Shown: positions 1 to 11,956, counted from the stretch's first letter. The stretch is DNA of 64,000 bases from Micropterix aruncella (GCA_944548615.1 OX155951.1:38064995-38128994); one strand, 5' to 3'. Translations and numbers: made by a program. Notes: generated from the sequence alone by a model not told the origin.

Positions 1-229
1 TTATCGCTATTATTCATATGATAATTAGTATCTATTAGTTATTGTATCTGTTACTTTCCAATTCTATATTCAGATCCGTAGGAATTCTGTCTAAAATTAA
101 AAATTAATAAAGAATCACGTATACGACATTTTGTGTATCGATTCAAAAATCAAGCCCTACAGCTTATTGTTTTATACTCTGAACGTAGCTTAGAGAGTAA
201 ACGAGAAATATGGTTTAAGTTTTTAATTA

Positions 230-648
230 TTTTAAGCTGGCAACACCGCACAGGGCCGCCATTTTCGCCATTACTCTCGGCCTCCCGCTCGCCCGATTAC
301 TACGCCGCCGCGAATTGTGTCTACGCTGAAACAACTTGCGATATTTCCGTAATTACACGCGGGACAAGTGCATCAATCCGTTATTGTCGTTTTTAGGCGG
401 TGCCGAGTCGCTTTTCAGTGATAAATCGGTCATCGTAGCGGGTTGTACAACCCCGCCATTGATTGGCGTAGAGCGGCGGGGCGTAGCGGGGGGGTGTTCG
501 TAGCGGCCCGCGGGGAGACGCGAGTGCATTTTTGACGTTGCTACGCGGTGGACGCGCGTCCGCCGATTTCCTCGGAAATGGCGAAAATGCCGATAGTAAC
601 GGTGGTGGGGTACGAGAAGACGTTCAACGGGGACGATCGTTTGTAGTT
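230..648 (+). promoter_or_regulatory. CpG-rich candidate promoter and 5' untranslated region
   Basis: The stretch is clearly richer in G, C and CpG than the flanking AT-rich DNA and runs directly into a signal-peptide exon at 649. An initiator-like TCAGT lies at 415-419, but I see no good TATA box and no convincing downstream element, so the exact start of transcription cannot be set. An in-frame upstream ATG at 532 would extend the protein by 39 residues, but that extension has no secretory character. I read it as leader sequence. Confidence 0.4.
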
Positions 649-769
649 ATGGGAAGTGAATCGCGGGGCCCGGGGCCTCCATGGCCGCCGCGGCCCGTGT
701 TTGCGTTGCTGGGCCTTCTGGTGTTGCTCGGTGTCACACAGATCGCCGCCGCTGAGCAGAGCAAATTCT
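649..769 (+). CDS. First coding exon of an unidentified secreted or membrane protein
   Basis: The exon encodes 40 residues plus one base. After a short Gly/Pro-rich N-terminus with a charged start (MGSESRGPGPPWPPRP) comes a strongly hydrophobic run (VFALLGLLVLLGVTQIAAA) ending in a small-residue AAA, a good signal-peptidase site before EQSKF. This is a textbook eukaryotic signal peptide. At 770 the sequence reads GTAAGTATT, a near-consensus 5' splice site; splicing would occur in phase 1 with the next codon split. I chose the ATG at 649 because it puts the hydrophobic segment about 17 residues from the N-terminus; an in-frame ATG at 532 is possible. No following exon was recognised in the rest of the window, so a long intron or an exon beyond 64 kb is implied. 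I do not recognise the protein family: 40 residues of leader are not diagnostic. Without the splice donor the frame ends at 801. Confidence 0.6.
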
Positions 770-904
770 GTAAGTATTCATTATACATACTTAATGTTTG
801 AATCCAAAGAAGTCTTTAAATTAAAAAAAATAAATTATAGCGAGCGACACTATTTATTTATAGCGAGCAAGCTTATTTATAGCGAGCGACACTATTTTCT
901 TCCA

Positions 905-1880
905 GATTTAGCACTAAAATGAAACAGAATCTATTAGTGTGTATTTTTTTTGCTAGGTTCCTATAATGCAGTTATTCCAATTGCGACTCACTATTGAAAT
1001 GAGGCTTTTTTTGACATATCTAATGATTTTTTTTCAATTTTTGAAATTTTGATTAGTTTTATTATATGACTTTAATGGGCATCGCAGAGTTTTTCGTCAA
1101 ACCCATAAATGTAATTTTTCATAATTTTTTGAAATGTCGATTATTTTTAATATATTTCTTTGATGTGCAATTCAAGTAGTATCAGCACCTCTTTCTCTTA
1201 TTTTACCATATAATGAATATATTCCCACTGACTTTTATTATTTTTAATATATTTGTTTAACAAAACAATTCAATACACCTGTTTGGCGGTAGGTTAAGTT
1301 AGTTATTTTTAAAAAGCTTCATAAACACCTATTTATCGGTAGGTTATGTAGGTTTTTTGAATATGGCAGAGTTAGCTAAACTGCATTATAGAGATAAAGC
1401 AATGCTTTTTACAAATTCGGAATCAGTGTGATGACTGAAATTTGAGTGGGCTGACATCAAAACATTATAAACAGCAAAATACATATTGGTGTAAAAAAAA
1501 CTGTTCGAAACGTCACGCTTTAGGCATAGAAGAGTATTGTATTGTGTCATCATAGACCAAATTGATCTTTTAAATAATAACATCAAACAGAACAATTTAG
1601 ATAAAATTACCGTGAAAAAACTGAGATTACTACGAAATAATCGAATCAAGGGTGGATAATGTGGAATATATGCAGTTTTACCCAACTCTGCCATATATGT
1701 GTTCTAAACAAACTTTACCTATCTCCAAATAGATGCTTATAAAGCCTTTTAAAATAGCTAAGTTTATCTATCTCATATAGGTGTTTATATTTCGTTTTTT
1801 AAAAAATAACAACCTACCGCCATATGGGTGTCAGACGTTTATTTGAACGCCTATATGCACCTCGCTTATTTATATTAGAA
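905..1880. repeat. AT-rich dispersed repeat with internal inverted segments (copy 1)
   Basis: The motif 'ggttcctataatgcagttat' at 957-976 recurs at the ends of the copies near 21.75 and 36.24 kb. The motif 'cacctatttatcggtaggtt' (1327-1346) recurs near 21.56 kb, and a related copy lies in reverse orientation near 1.79-1.83 kb together with a reversed 'gaatatggcagagtt' type segment at 1680-1695. This looks like a non-autonomous element, perhaps two copies head to head. No transposase was seen. Confidence 0.5.
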
Positions 1881-2350
1881 GAGTTTGCTAAACTACATGA
1901 ATAGCTCCAAAAGGTATAAACAGAGAGAAAATCCGGTCCAAACTACAAATAAGTATTATTTGCGTTGCTAGCGTTGCTGAAATTTGAATTTAATAGGGCT
2001 TTATTTTCATTGTTTAAAATCAAATTATTACACTAAAATAAGAATTAAATTACCTAATCTCATCTGAATGACAGTTTTCATGTCTAAACCCGACCTGTCA
2101 AGATACATTCAGGTTTATGTTTTAGTTATGATATCCTAATACCAGAATATTTATATACATATAATCCCTAAAATATATAGATATAAAAAAATCTACTAAA
2201 CAAAATAAAGAAACAAGGCATTGTTTAGTAGGTTCTCCTGAAAAATGTTGATATACCGACGGAGCTGTTTACCTGTCGTTGTTGGGAAGCATTTTTAATT
2301 GATTTATCAAGGTGTATCTTAGTTTTATTCAAATGTGATTATTAATATTA

Positions 2351-3063
2351 TAGTCGCCGTCATACAAACTGATGACCGGCCCCGTACCTGCCATTGAGCG
2401 AAGGGACGGTCGCTTGACGATAAAAGATTTATTTATAAGTCGATATCCTAATTATATTTTGTGTGGTTTATTAGGCATATGTTATAACATTATTTAATTA
2501 CTAATAGGTTCAAGCACTATAGAAAAGTAGGCAGGTAGACATGCTGTCGGCAAACAAACCACATCAATTCGTCAATCAAAATAAATTCAAAATGTGGATA
2601 TATTATATTTCGTTACCTAGTTGGCAGTGTACTACGTGTATACCGCAGCCTGTTTTGAGTATTTTACAACGCTTTTGGCAACGGTATCCAGAGAGTACAC
2701 ACATCATTTTGATGCTATAAAATAGTTAATATGGAATTTTGAAACGAATAACTACTGAGTAGTGCAGTTTACAATATTTTATATTTTACAGTATTACAAT
2801 ACAGTTTAAAAAAATAAAGGGTTAAAATTCGTCTTTGCTGTCACTATCGTCTTCTTGAAGGTTGATAATAAGAGGTCGGATATCCATTAAATGTGTAATA
2901 AGCAATATCGACGATATCGATAAAATATTATCGATATTTCTTCATGCGACATGACATGACATGACCTTTACTACAGATCTGAAGGAGAGATCGTAACGTT
3001 ATGAAAGTGCCAAAGGGATGTCATGATTTTTGGCCCAGTCATCAGTTTGTATGGCGGCGACTA
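2351..3063. mobile_element. Non-autonomous DNA transposon (MITE) with TA target duplication
   Basis: The ends are inverted repeats of about 28 bp: left 'tagtcgccgtcatacaaact' from 2351, right the complement ending at 3063, with a few mismatches. The dinucleotide TA flanks both ends (2349-2350 and 3064-3065), the target choice of the Tc1/mariner superfamily. The 713-bp body has no transposase frame. It contains a small palindrome around tatcgacgatatcgataa near 2910-2940. Confidence 0.65.
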
Positions 3064-3313
3064 TAGTCAGTTTTTTCATTGGTGTAAGTTACAGGCTGGC
3101 ACCGAAAATAGTCGGGGAGCTAGTGATTTTTTTTTGGTACCTACTAATTTTCCGTAACCAAGCGTCGATATGATTATTCAGTGACAAATATATTGTAGTG
3201 GACATGTATTTATATGGTTTTTCTGGTTGGTTGAGCTGGAAAAAGCTTTTGAAAATACAAATGTGCTGCACTATTTTTAGCACTAATTGGTTAGGCCATT
3301 TTAATTATACCAT

Positions 3314-3903
<590 letters not shown>

Positions 3904-4187
3904 ATATATATATTTATTTCCTACCTACCCTTCCAGTCCAGTGATAAATTACGCTCCGGACGAGACAGACATACTCCTGTTTTGAGTGTTCTTGTTTATC
4001 GTGCTGTGATACAGTAATTTTCATGTTCGTGAGCTGGCCAGCTGAAGATTTCAAGACGTTCGGAGAGTGAAAATACGGCAATAAAACGCGTGGAAAATAC
4101 AAAGGTTGGTAAACTTTGATTCCTTCTCCTCCCCTAATAATAACCAACCATCCTTACAGTCCATTCGCTATATATTATTAACCTAAT

Positions 4188-4335
4188 ACCACCGTGTCAT
4201 CAGCGTGCATGAAAAGTACTGGTGTCATCAGCATGCATGAATAGTTGACTTATTTTCGAGATCTGATTCGGAAGATGCATCGACCAAAATACTGGTGTCA
4301 TCAGTGTGCATGAAGAGTTGACTTATTTTCGAAGC
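4188..4335. repeat. Short degenerate tandem repeat
   Basis: The phrase 'gtgtcatcagcgtgcatgaa' occurs three times with small changes (about 4193, 4222 and 4295), and two of the copies are followed by 'gttgacttattttcga'. No coding signal. Confidence 0.6.
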
Positions 4336-6090
4336 GACGCGCTGGTCGCTCACTAAAATGAGAAAAATAAAATCCTCAGAGCAGAGCCCTGTGAAACATC
4401 AACCGATGCAAGACCTGGGACCGATTTTGAGGAATTGCTGCCGAGAAAAGTGGTGCGAATACGATTTGCCAGGAAGGATCTTATCAGGTTAAGGTTATAT
4501 AGTTAGACATATTACACAAATTTCTGCCCGTTTTAAATCGATCGAGGGTAGTTGCCGTTCCCGTTTTAACATTAATCCGCTTAGCCAATTGTGTCACGGT
4601 ACGGTAAATTGGGGTGGAAAAGGGCTTAAGAACTTCCTACCGTTCCTATTACATTAAAACATAATAATGTAAATACATCATTTACATTAATTATGTAGGT
4701 GCCTACTTAGTTTAAATCCAGCATAGTGCTTTCGTGCTGAGGATTGTGGAAATTCTCTCGTTCGAACTGTATCAACTTAAAAAAATATTTTTTTAATTTT
4801 ATGTTATGGACAATAGTAGCAAATTGCAACACTCTCTAGTGTTGATCACAAATTGAATTAGATTGCTCAACTCCATAGTACGCTTTGGCAACCGTTCTGT
4901 GTTTGCGAAATGCAGGTAGCGCTAACGGCAAAACTAATCTATAATAATATTGATAATGAATATTTTTTTTATAAACGATTGATTGATTAGAAAATTGCAA
5001 TAATTTATCCTATGATAACCATAATAACATTCATAGAATAGTGCCATCGATCATTTTTTTATATAGGCTAATTACATTACAGAAATAATACGGAGAGATA
5101 GAATGCTATCTATTAGCCTATGTGAACATTAAAATTCGCAATTATTACGTAATAAAACTAGTATGCCAAATGAGAAATTGGAATATTTATGTAAGTAATA
5201 TTAATATAATAATAACTATAATTTTAAATATTGTTTGTTATATATTATTATTTTATACCGTATAGAAATGTTAAGAGCGCCATCTACAGTGCGCCGCCAT
5301 ACATTTATGTACATCACGAAAGTCGCCATATTTAACAAATTATGGGAAAAAAATAATATTTTTCTGGAGCTCTGAGTGCCATCTACACGTTGCGTTTCTT
5401 AGTAAAATCCTAGTAGCCAAATCGATTTTTAAACTCGTGAAATGAGTTGAAAAAGTTGACTCTAGCCCGTTGAGTATGATACGACCAAATCTGGTTCTGA
5501 AACAATTATCCGTTGAGTATGATACGACCAGATCTGGTTCCGCGTTTTTTTCACTTCTTTGACGTTCTCATATTTATTCATAATTATCTAATTGTTTTAC
5601 AAAATGATATTTCAATATTCTATATTCGAAATTTCAATGCAATCATTGTGCAGTTGTTCTTTTTATGATTGGTGTAGTAGTTTCGTAGTTATAGTACTTT
5701 AAGGTCGATGTCGCCGAAAATCCTGCAAAAGAGACAGATGCATCCATGAAAATACCCATTTACTCCAAGGGCTAGTTAGCTATTTGTCAAGCCACCTGTT
5801 ATGCTTATATATTTTTTTTTATATTTTAGAAATAAGATTGAATGGAGAGCGATTGTGGATTCATTATGAAATATGGAAAATTTTGGCAGTATGTTTGCTG
5901 ATACAAACACAGAAGTTATCAAAATAATGACCTCATTTAAATTCGTATATAAAATACATAAAAAACAATTCGATGGTAGAGTATATTTAGATAATAGATT
6001 TCTGGAGAAGACCTCCTTTGTACGTCATATTTAGTAATGACCAGTCATCTACGTCAGCTGTAGAAAGGCCAATGGGCATTTTTGTATGAA
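4336..6090. other. No recognised gene; AT-rich DNA
   Basis: No exon-like frame, tRNA or transposon end was recognised. The only local structure is a 32-bp direct duplication (5469-5500 and 5513-5544, containing 'ccgttgagtatgatacgacc'). Confidence 0.5.
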
Positions 6091-6104
6091 AGGTGTTATA
6101 TGCA

Positions 6105-6711
6105 TACGAAACATGGTGCCTCTACAGGAAAGATATTAAAAAATTAGACGTCTACGCGTCTTCCACATGAGGTGCCTCCGAAACATCCTGAGAATAACAT
6201 GGGAAGACCGTGTGTCAAACACAGAAAAATGCAGGGCATGGAAGCTATGCTCATGAAAGCTCAGCTGAGGTGGTGTGGGCATGTAGTGCGTATGAAAGAC
6301 GACCGCCTCCCGAAAGCCGTGTTTTATGCCCAACTCTCAAAAGGCGCACGCAAAGTCGGCGGACAGCACCTACGCTACAAAGATGTATTAAAAAGGCACC
6401 TAATCGCCAGTGGTATTCCACCTGAGAGCTGGGAGAGGGCTGCTCACAAACGCAGCGAGTGGCGCTCCACGGTGACCACAAAAATTAAAGAGTTTGAGGA
6501 AGCCCGGCTTGTAAACCTCGACTCAAACCGCCAACAGCGCAAAACTCGTCCGAAGTCCACGTACACATACACTTACAACAACTGCGGGGAACTCTACTGT
6601 AGTTGTTGTAATCGGACCTTCAAAAACAAACTGGGATTCACGAGTCACTTCCGCGCGCATCTTCGAAGAAGTCCTGTCAATCAAGAGGTCGCCGTCGTCG
6701 GATCACGATGA
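6105..6711 (+). pseudogene. 3' end of an L2-like non-LTR retrotransposon (reverse transcriptase C-terminus plus C2H2 finger), frameshifted
   Basis: Three frames join into the C-terminus of a LINE ORF2: YETWCLYRKDIKKLD (from 6105), then FHMRCLRNILRITWEDRVSN, then from about 6230 a long frame with QLRWCGHVVRM, LPKAVFYAQLSKGARK and WERAAHKRSEWR. The frame ends in a C2H2 finger (CSCCNRTFKNKLGFTSHFRAH). The 'LRWCGHVVRM...RLPK' block is typical of the region after the reverse transcriptase in L2-type elements. At least two frameshifts and loss of the endonuclease and RT core make it inactive. A second copy of the same family lies at 18068-18436 on the other strand. Confidence 0.8.
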
Positions 6712-6720
6712 GGAGGACAT

Positions 6721-7500
6721 CATGAAAGGTGTACTTAAAGTGTAACAACTAGGGACTTGTATCAATTATTTGTGCTTGTGTAAAGAAGTAATAATATCAA
6801 AGTTCAACTAATTAATCCATGTCGTATTGGAATTATACACATCGGAGGTTTTGTATATATGGATGATTTTGTGAAATAAACTATTTGCTGAATCTAGTTG
6901 GTTTATTGTGTAGCTAGGGTTTATTACAAGTCGTTATTTGAATCAACAGTTGAACTACATACAGTCCACTCATAAAGCAAAAAACAACAAATTCCATTAT
7001 CACAGCCAGAAAGTAAAAACAAAATCACATCAAAACATAACACACTCAGGAGGCTACAACGTAAAACGAAAGAATGACAACGGCCCAGGCGCCAAATCTT
7101 GCCTGCTACCCACACACTGAGTATATATCTGTCCTGCTTATTTACTGCGTCTATTTCATCCATAAACTTGTTTAGAGAACCCCAACGTAAAATAAAATAA
7201 TGCCCACGGTGAAATTGACTGTTTCATTTTCATCCATAAACGTAATTACAGCTTTAGTTTCGGTATCACACTCACTCGGTACTATGCAGTTATTTTTACA
7301 ATTAATAGTGATATTGGGGCTCGATTGCGTTTCTTTGTGAAATAACATCGGAAATTAGTTCATGTGAACGAGACAGGGCAATACGTTAAAGCGGAATGTG
7401 AAATTAACGATTGCCACTTTTCCGCATTAAAACTACCCATCGAAAGTAAAGCAGCTGAATCTAATACCGCACGAAATGCGTTCAAACTTAGTCGGACGGC
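6721..7500. other. No recognised gene
   Basis: Short overlapping frames on both strands near 6.92-7.16 kb have no recognisable similarity. No transposon ends seen. The first part may be the 3' untranslated region of the L2-like fragment. Confidence 0.4.
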
Positions 7501-7539
7501 TGTAAGTTCGAAGCGGGAAAAATCGACGATCGTTCATTA

Positions 7540-8035
7540 ACCGACTTCAAAAAAGGAGGAGGTTATCAATTCGGTTGTATTTTGTAAAATGTTTCTTACC
7601 TCAGAACTTCGTCATTTATGAAACGATTTAGAAAATTATTTTTTATTTGAAAGGATATACTTCCAGATTGGTCCAATTTTTCAAATTGGTAAACATCCTG
7701 TTCTGATGATGGGATCTATGAGGAATTGATGATATGAAGCTGAAAATTTACGTGTTGGTTCAATTCCTATGATAATGCATTTTTTATGGTAAACATGACC
7801 CGATTCTACACCCAGGCTCTCGACGAGAAGACTCCTCAACGGTCAACAGCACAGACACAAAATTATGTATACGCGTTCACTAAGTTTCACCATGACATGA
7901 CTGCTGCACCCAGGGTTGGCTTCCAACGAGAGGACTCCTCAACGGTCAACAGTACAGACACAAAATGTTATTTAAGCATTCAATTACGACAGCTTATTTT
8001 AAGTTTCACTATGACATGGCTGCTGCACTTATCAA
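7540..8035 (+). repeat. Dispersed repeat with two units of the 118-bp minisatellite family
   Basis: It opens with 'cttcaaaaaaggaggaggtt' (7545-7564), a phrase I associate with widespread lepidopteran noncoding repeats (recollection, not searched). From about 7790 two units carry 'actcctcaacggtcaacag' followed by 'acacaaaat', matching the tandem arrays at 20.56-21.32 and 38.82-39.52 kb. The leader 'gttggttca' segment is also shared with the 38.8 kb copy. Confidence 0.65.
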
Positions 8036-8949
8036 AAAAAGAAATCGTTTTTTTTTTTATTTTGTCTATTATTTCATATTCCGCGCGAACATACTGCTCT
8101 GTCTCGTTCGCTTGAACTAATTTCAGTTTTAGTTCATGAAGAAACGCGATCAGGCCCATTGATATAGGTTTTTATATTGTGATATTTTCTGCATATTTTA
8201 TCCGTATAAATAATATAAAAAACTTTATTCTTTCAATAAAACGAAGGTATTTTACTAAAAAAGTGTAATTATTTAATGAAATATTTTGCAATTTAAGACA
8301 ATATTATAAATTTTGAGCCATGTATTTGAGCTAGCTGCCATAGAATGATATGTGATATGTTACACTTGTAATAAGCTTTTGGTTGGTATGTGCGTGAAAA
8401 AGTGTTACAACAAAGTGTGTACGAAATTACCCATTCTTGTGCTAGATTTGGAGAGAATTTCATAAAAAAACACCTGCATTATTTATCTTTTGCTAATGCA
8501 ACTTTGCATTTAGACCGTGTAGCTACTTAAGGTGCATTTACACGGGAATTTTTTGAGCAATAATTGCCCGGTAACAATCGCCGGAGGTAGTAAAGCAATT
8601 AATGAAAATCTCTTTATTGCACAATAAAAATAAGGTACAATGGCGGATTTATTGCTACATTACAATATGCAGTAGGCAAATAATTAAATTTTGAATTATA
8701 GCATATAATATACATTGTGTGTGTATCTAAAGTAAAAAGTAAATAAATAAATACATTTTTGAGTTGGACATATTACATATATACATACATATATTGATAC
8801 ATTAACAAATAAATAAATGAATATGTAAATAAATAAACTGCCGAAATAAGGTAAGGAAAGGAAGGGAATAACGGAAAGGTTAGAATTTGTGGTTCATATT
8901 TATTGTGAAAGGAAGTGCTTTTTCAATGATTGCTTAAAGGTGATGGGGC

Positions 8950-9595
8950 AACTAGGGTTATCGACTACAGCGGGCGAGCCCGTCACCTCAGGATGTTTTA
9001 ACGATTAGGCGTTCTATCTGCCTGGAGTAAGCGCAGAAGACTTGAGGACAAAACAGTCCACCGTCCAGCTACGCCACAAGCCCGTAAGAGGCCAACGCCT
9101 TAACCGCGAGATAGCCAGGAGTTTTACCCGGCGGGCCTACACTCACGCCCTTACTTCCAACTGTGACCAGATTACTCTGGTCTCTCGATTGGTTACGAGT
9201 TCGAGGTCGCTTGCGCGGTCCTCTCCCTTACGAAGCGATGAAACGGTGTATACCGAATCTATCGCGGACCACAGCATCCTTTGCCCGGCTGTTCACCCAG
9301 AATCGGGTAGCTGATGGTCGTTTCAAGAGCAGTCGCCGTAAGGTCCGCAACCACCCCCGCTCTATAGGAAACAGTAGGTACTGCATCCAGACTCCCCTGA
9401 CTGTTAGAGTGCGCAATCGATTGGCTTATACCGCACGGTGCGCAGACCGTCCAGGAGTGCCAGAAGGTCGATTCCCAGGGGAAACTAACCATAAGGCCAG
9501 AGTCCTACCCAGGCTCGCACTTCATGCGTGGAGGCCGTCAGATAGGTGTTGACCCGTGAGTGTGACCAATCCTGAACAGAATGGGTCTTCGTGGC
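8950..9595 (+). repeat. GC-rich dispersed repeat, copy 1 (forward)
   Basis: GC-rich block in AT-rich surroundings, with landmarks 'tcgactacagcgggcgagcc' (8961), 'ttcgaggtcgcttgcgcggt' (9200) and 'ccgcacggtgcgcagaccgt' (9431). These recur at 44.7-45.3 kb (same strand), 12.4-12.95 and 62.6-63.1 kb (reverse), and 46.67-46.86 kb (partial). Open frames occur on both strands but none is shared between copies. I do not recognise the family. Confidence 0.75.
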
Positions 9596-9965
9596 CAACT
9601 CAGCAAAGGCCCATTAACTCCCAGGTGATAGGGCAATCTGGAGCAATTCCTAAAAAAATTGCTACGATTGTTTCGGCAACATTGCTTATAATTGCTACAT
9701 ATATTTTGTATTGCTCAGTGTCGCCGCCACGAATTGCCGAATATCCACGAGTTCGAGTTTCTTCTGCCTTGCTTGTGTGTATAAATATGTCTCGCTTTCG
9801 CGAGGAAGCACTGACCGCTGGCGGGGGGATGCTCGGCCGCAGTGCTAGGGTAGCCAGGCATACCACTTCTGTTGTGCAGTACTGGTACCCGGGTGGACAG
9901 TGTCGTCTTCATGGAATAACGAAACTACCATAAATTTTATTGACGCAATGCACTGACGCGTTTGC

Positions 9966-10292
9966 TTAAAGAATAACAAAAAATCGGAATTTAAAGATCG
10001 CATGTTGGAGAAAAATGAATGGACTGCTATTGGCCTGCAGTTCCAGGTATCTCACGATGACGCAGCAAAACAAAAGTACCAAATCGTCGGAAATTCTAAA
10101 TAGGTACATTAGACTTTTGTATGAATCGCCAATTGCCAAAAATCTATGGCTTAAGGCAAGCTTTGTAGGTGCAGAAATTGGATCCCTCATATTGGTCGTA
10201 TGTTTGGAAATTAATGAGGCAACTTTATTTAAAAGTAATTCAAAATCAGTTCGGGACATTCTTGTGAAGTTTTTGAATAATATGTCATGCAA
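9966..10292 (-). pseudogene. PIF/Harbinger transposase N-terminal fragment
   Basis: A 108-residue frame contains FKNFTRMSRTDFELLLNKV, then ISKHTTNMRDPISAPTKLAL, then FLAIGDSYKSLMYLFRIS. This order (YKNF-R-M, a LL--V-P-I helix, 'T-MR-aI---KLAL--RFLA-G-S---L---FRI') is characteristic of HARBI1-like transposases before the DDE domain. After FRIS the frame runs into unrelated sequence, so the protein is truncated. It lies inside TIRs with a TTA target duplication, which agrees with the family. Inactive. Confidence 0.75.
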
Positions 10293-10644
10293 TTCGTCGC
10301 AAATAAAGATACTTTCGTCTTGCTAGATATGTTCGCATCTAAATCCGTATATTACTTTTCTTTTTTTTCGTTTTAAACTCATGATAGTAAAAGCACTACA
10401 AGTCGCCGCCGCAATGACACCCTCGTCCATGGCCAGCAGTTGCTCAACTGAACTGCTAGTGTATTAATTGCTCCAGTTGGAGTTATGAGTTGCTCCATAT
10501 CGCTCAACTTGGTGTGGCGGAATCTCTAGCAATAATTGCTACATATTGGTATCGCAGTAAATTGCTCGATGTTGCGTGACTTCATAATTGACCAATATTG
10601 CCTAGGATTGAGCAAATTTAGTTGCCCGTGTAAAGGCACCTTTA

Positions 10645-11045
10645 CACATCGGAGCGTAGCGTCTGTAGACTCGCACCGACGCACAAGTAAACCCTCTGTC
10701 AGGGCCACGACCGCTGAGAAGAGAATCGAATCGTGATTGTGTGCCATTAATATCGTTTTCGAGCTGAGCGCCGCCTAATTGCCTCTGAAAGTTTTGAATT
10801 ATAATGTTGTCAATCCAGCCTGAATACGAAACCTATTTCGGGCGTGATTTATCGGCGACGGATGGCCATACCCGATAATAGTAATAATACACGGGCGTTT
10901 ATGATGGCACGCGGTTGTGTCATTTCCGCGGCGATTAGTGCCGTTACGAGTTCATTTTTTCCACATTTGAGTAGTGTATAACCGCGCCATCGTAATGCCT
11001 GGAGGTTACCGTAATGATGTAACGAATTGGCTTTCTACGAACCCT
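10645..11045. other. No recognised gene; moderately GC-rich unique sequence
   Basis: This segment lies outside the Harbinger element and shares no phrase I could find elsewhere in the window. CpG content is higher than the background around 10.85-11.0 kb. No frame of interest. Confidence 0.35.
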
Positions 11046-11135
11046 CGCATAATATATAGCCTAATTTTACGCCAGTTTGACCCCTATGACCCCACAGTGG
11101 TCAAACTGGCGTAAAATTAGGCTATATATTATGCG
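11046..11135. repeat. Perfect hairpin (37-bp arms, 16-base loop)
   Basis: Left arm 11046-11082 begins 'cgcataatatatagcctaat'; the right arm 11099-11135 is its exact complement. It is probably a tiny MITE or a recent inverted duplication. No mismatch was seen in the arms. Confidence 0.85.
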
Positions 11136-11316
11136 AATAAAGTGAAAAACCAAATTAAAAGTAGTAATAGTTTTGATTTAGTTTTAATAAACACATTTAT
11201 TTTAAATAATAAAATTAAAGATTATTTTAGCGGTGAAGTCATCGTTCATGGAATATTTGTCGGCTGCTCTCACTCTTTTGTCATTTTTATCTAAATTGCT
11301 CCCTAGACGCTCAAAA

Positions 11317-11643
11317 TGCTTGTCAAGCACGTGATTTTTTCACGCTTGACAATGAAGTTTGATCCTGTAGAACTAAGCTTGATGTGATTGACAGGCAAAC
11401 TACGTGCTGTTGTCCAGCACGTAGTTCGCTTGATGAAAATTTATATTTTTAGAGATATGATTGTCAAGCAACTAACACGGCGGCGGGGCACTGCTCCAAA
11501 TACAGCACCGTTTCTGTATTTGCGCAAGCTCTAAAGAGGCTAGGTCACTCTGTGGTGGCTAAAATGCAAATGAGTGTAAATGCTTGACAAGCATGCTTGA
11601 TGTGTCATTAAACCACGTCAAGCACGTACACGCTTGACAAGCA
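11317..11643. mobile_element. MITE with TGCTTGTCAAGC terminal repeats
   Basis: It begins 'tgcttgtcaagcacgtg' at 11317 and ends with the complementary 'cgcttgacaagca' at 11643. The core word cttgacaagc/gcttgtcaag recurs inside, and a further palindrome (tacgtgct...agcacgta) lies at 11401-11424. No coding capacity. Confidence 0.65.
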
Positions 11644-11761
11644 ATGTTGACTCTCTATCCTGACTCTATATCTACGCCGAGCCCGTATCACTGACAAGGA
11701 TTGGACACAAGATGGTACCTAATACTCTTATATCATCAACATACGACTAAAAACGAGTCCG

Positions 11762-11956
11762 GTTCACTCAGTCTAAAGATCAGTCGCTCTAAAATGGCAT
11801 TTTAGAGCGACTGCCCCGAAAAACACGATAATATCGTGTGAGGTGCAGAACGTATAAATTAGAGCGACTGATCTTTAGACTGAGTGACCCGCCATCGAAA
11901 AACATGAAATCGGCTCAGTCGCTCTAAAATGCGAATCGGGTCAGTCGCTCTAAATT
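11762..11956. mobile_element. Palindromic MITE, family 'cactcagtctaaag', copy 1
   Basis: Inverted repeats 'tcactcagtctaaagatcag' (11764) and the complement ending at 11887 flank a shorter core with a second palindrome 'cacgataatatcgtg'. Related short words cagtcgctctaaa repeat to 11956. A second copy with the same ends lies at 37819-37921. Confidence 0.7.

Larger units (their letters stand above)
8530..10641 (-). mobile_element. PIF/Harbinger transposon with TTA target duplication, containing a later insertion
   Basis: The terminal inverted repeats begin 'aggtgcatttacacggg' (8530) and end as its near complement at 10641. The 3-bp TTA occurs on each side (8527-8529, 10642-10644), the classic PIF/Harbinger target duplication. 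A minus-strand frame inside (9966-10292) resembles the N-terminal part of Harbinger transposase. The GC-rich repeat at about 8950-9590 lies inside and must be younger. Most of the transposase, including the DDE catalytic region, is missing. Confidence 0.8.

Noticed and set aside
9042..9933. Several overlapping frames in the GC-rich repeat called as proteins
   Set aside because: None is conserved in the other four copies; GC-rich sequence has few stops by chance.
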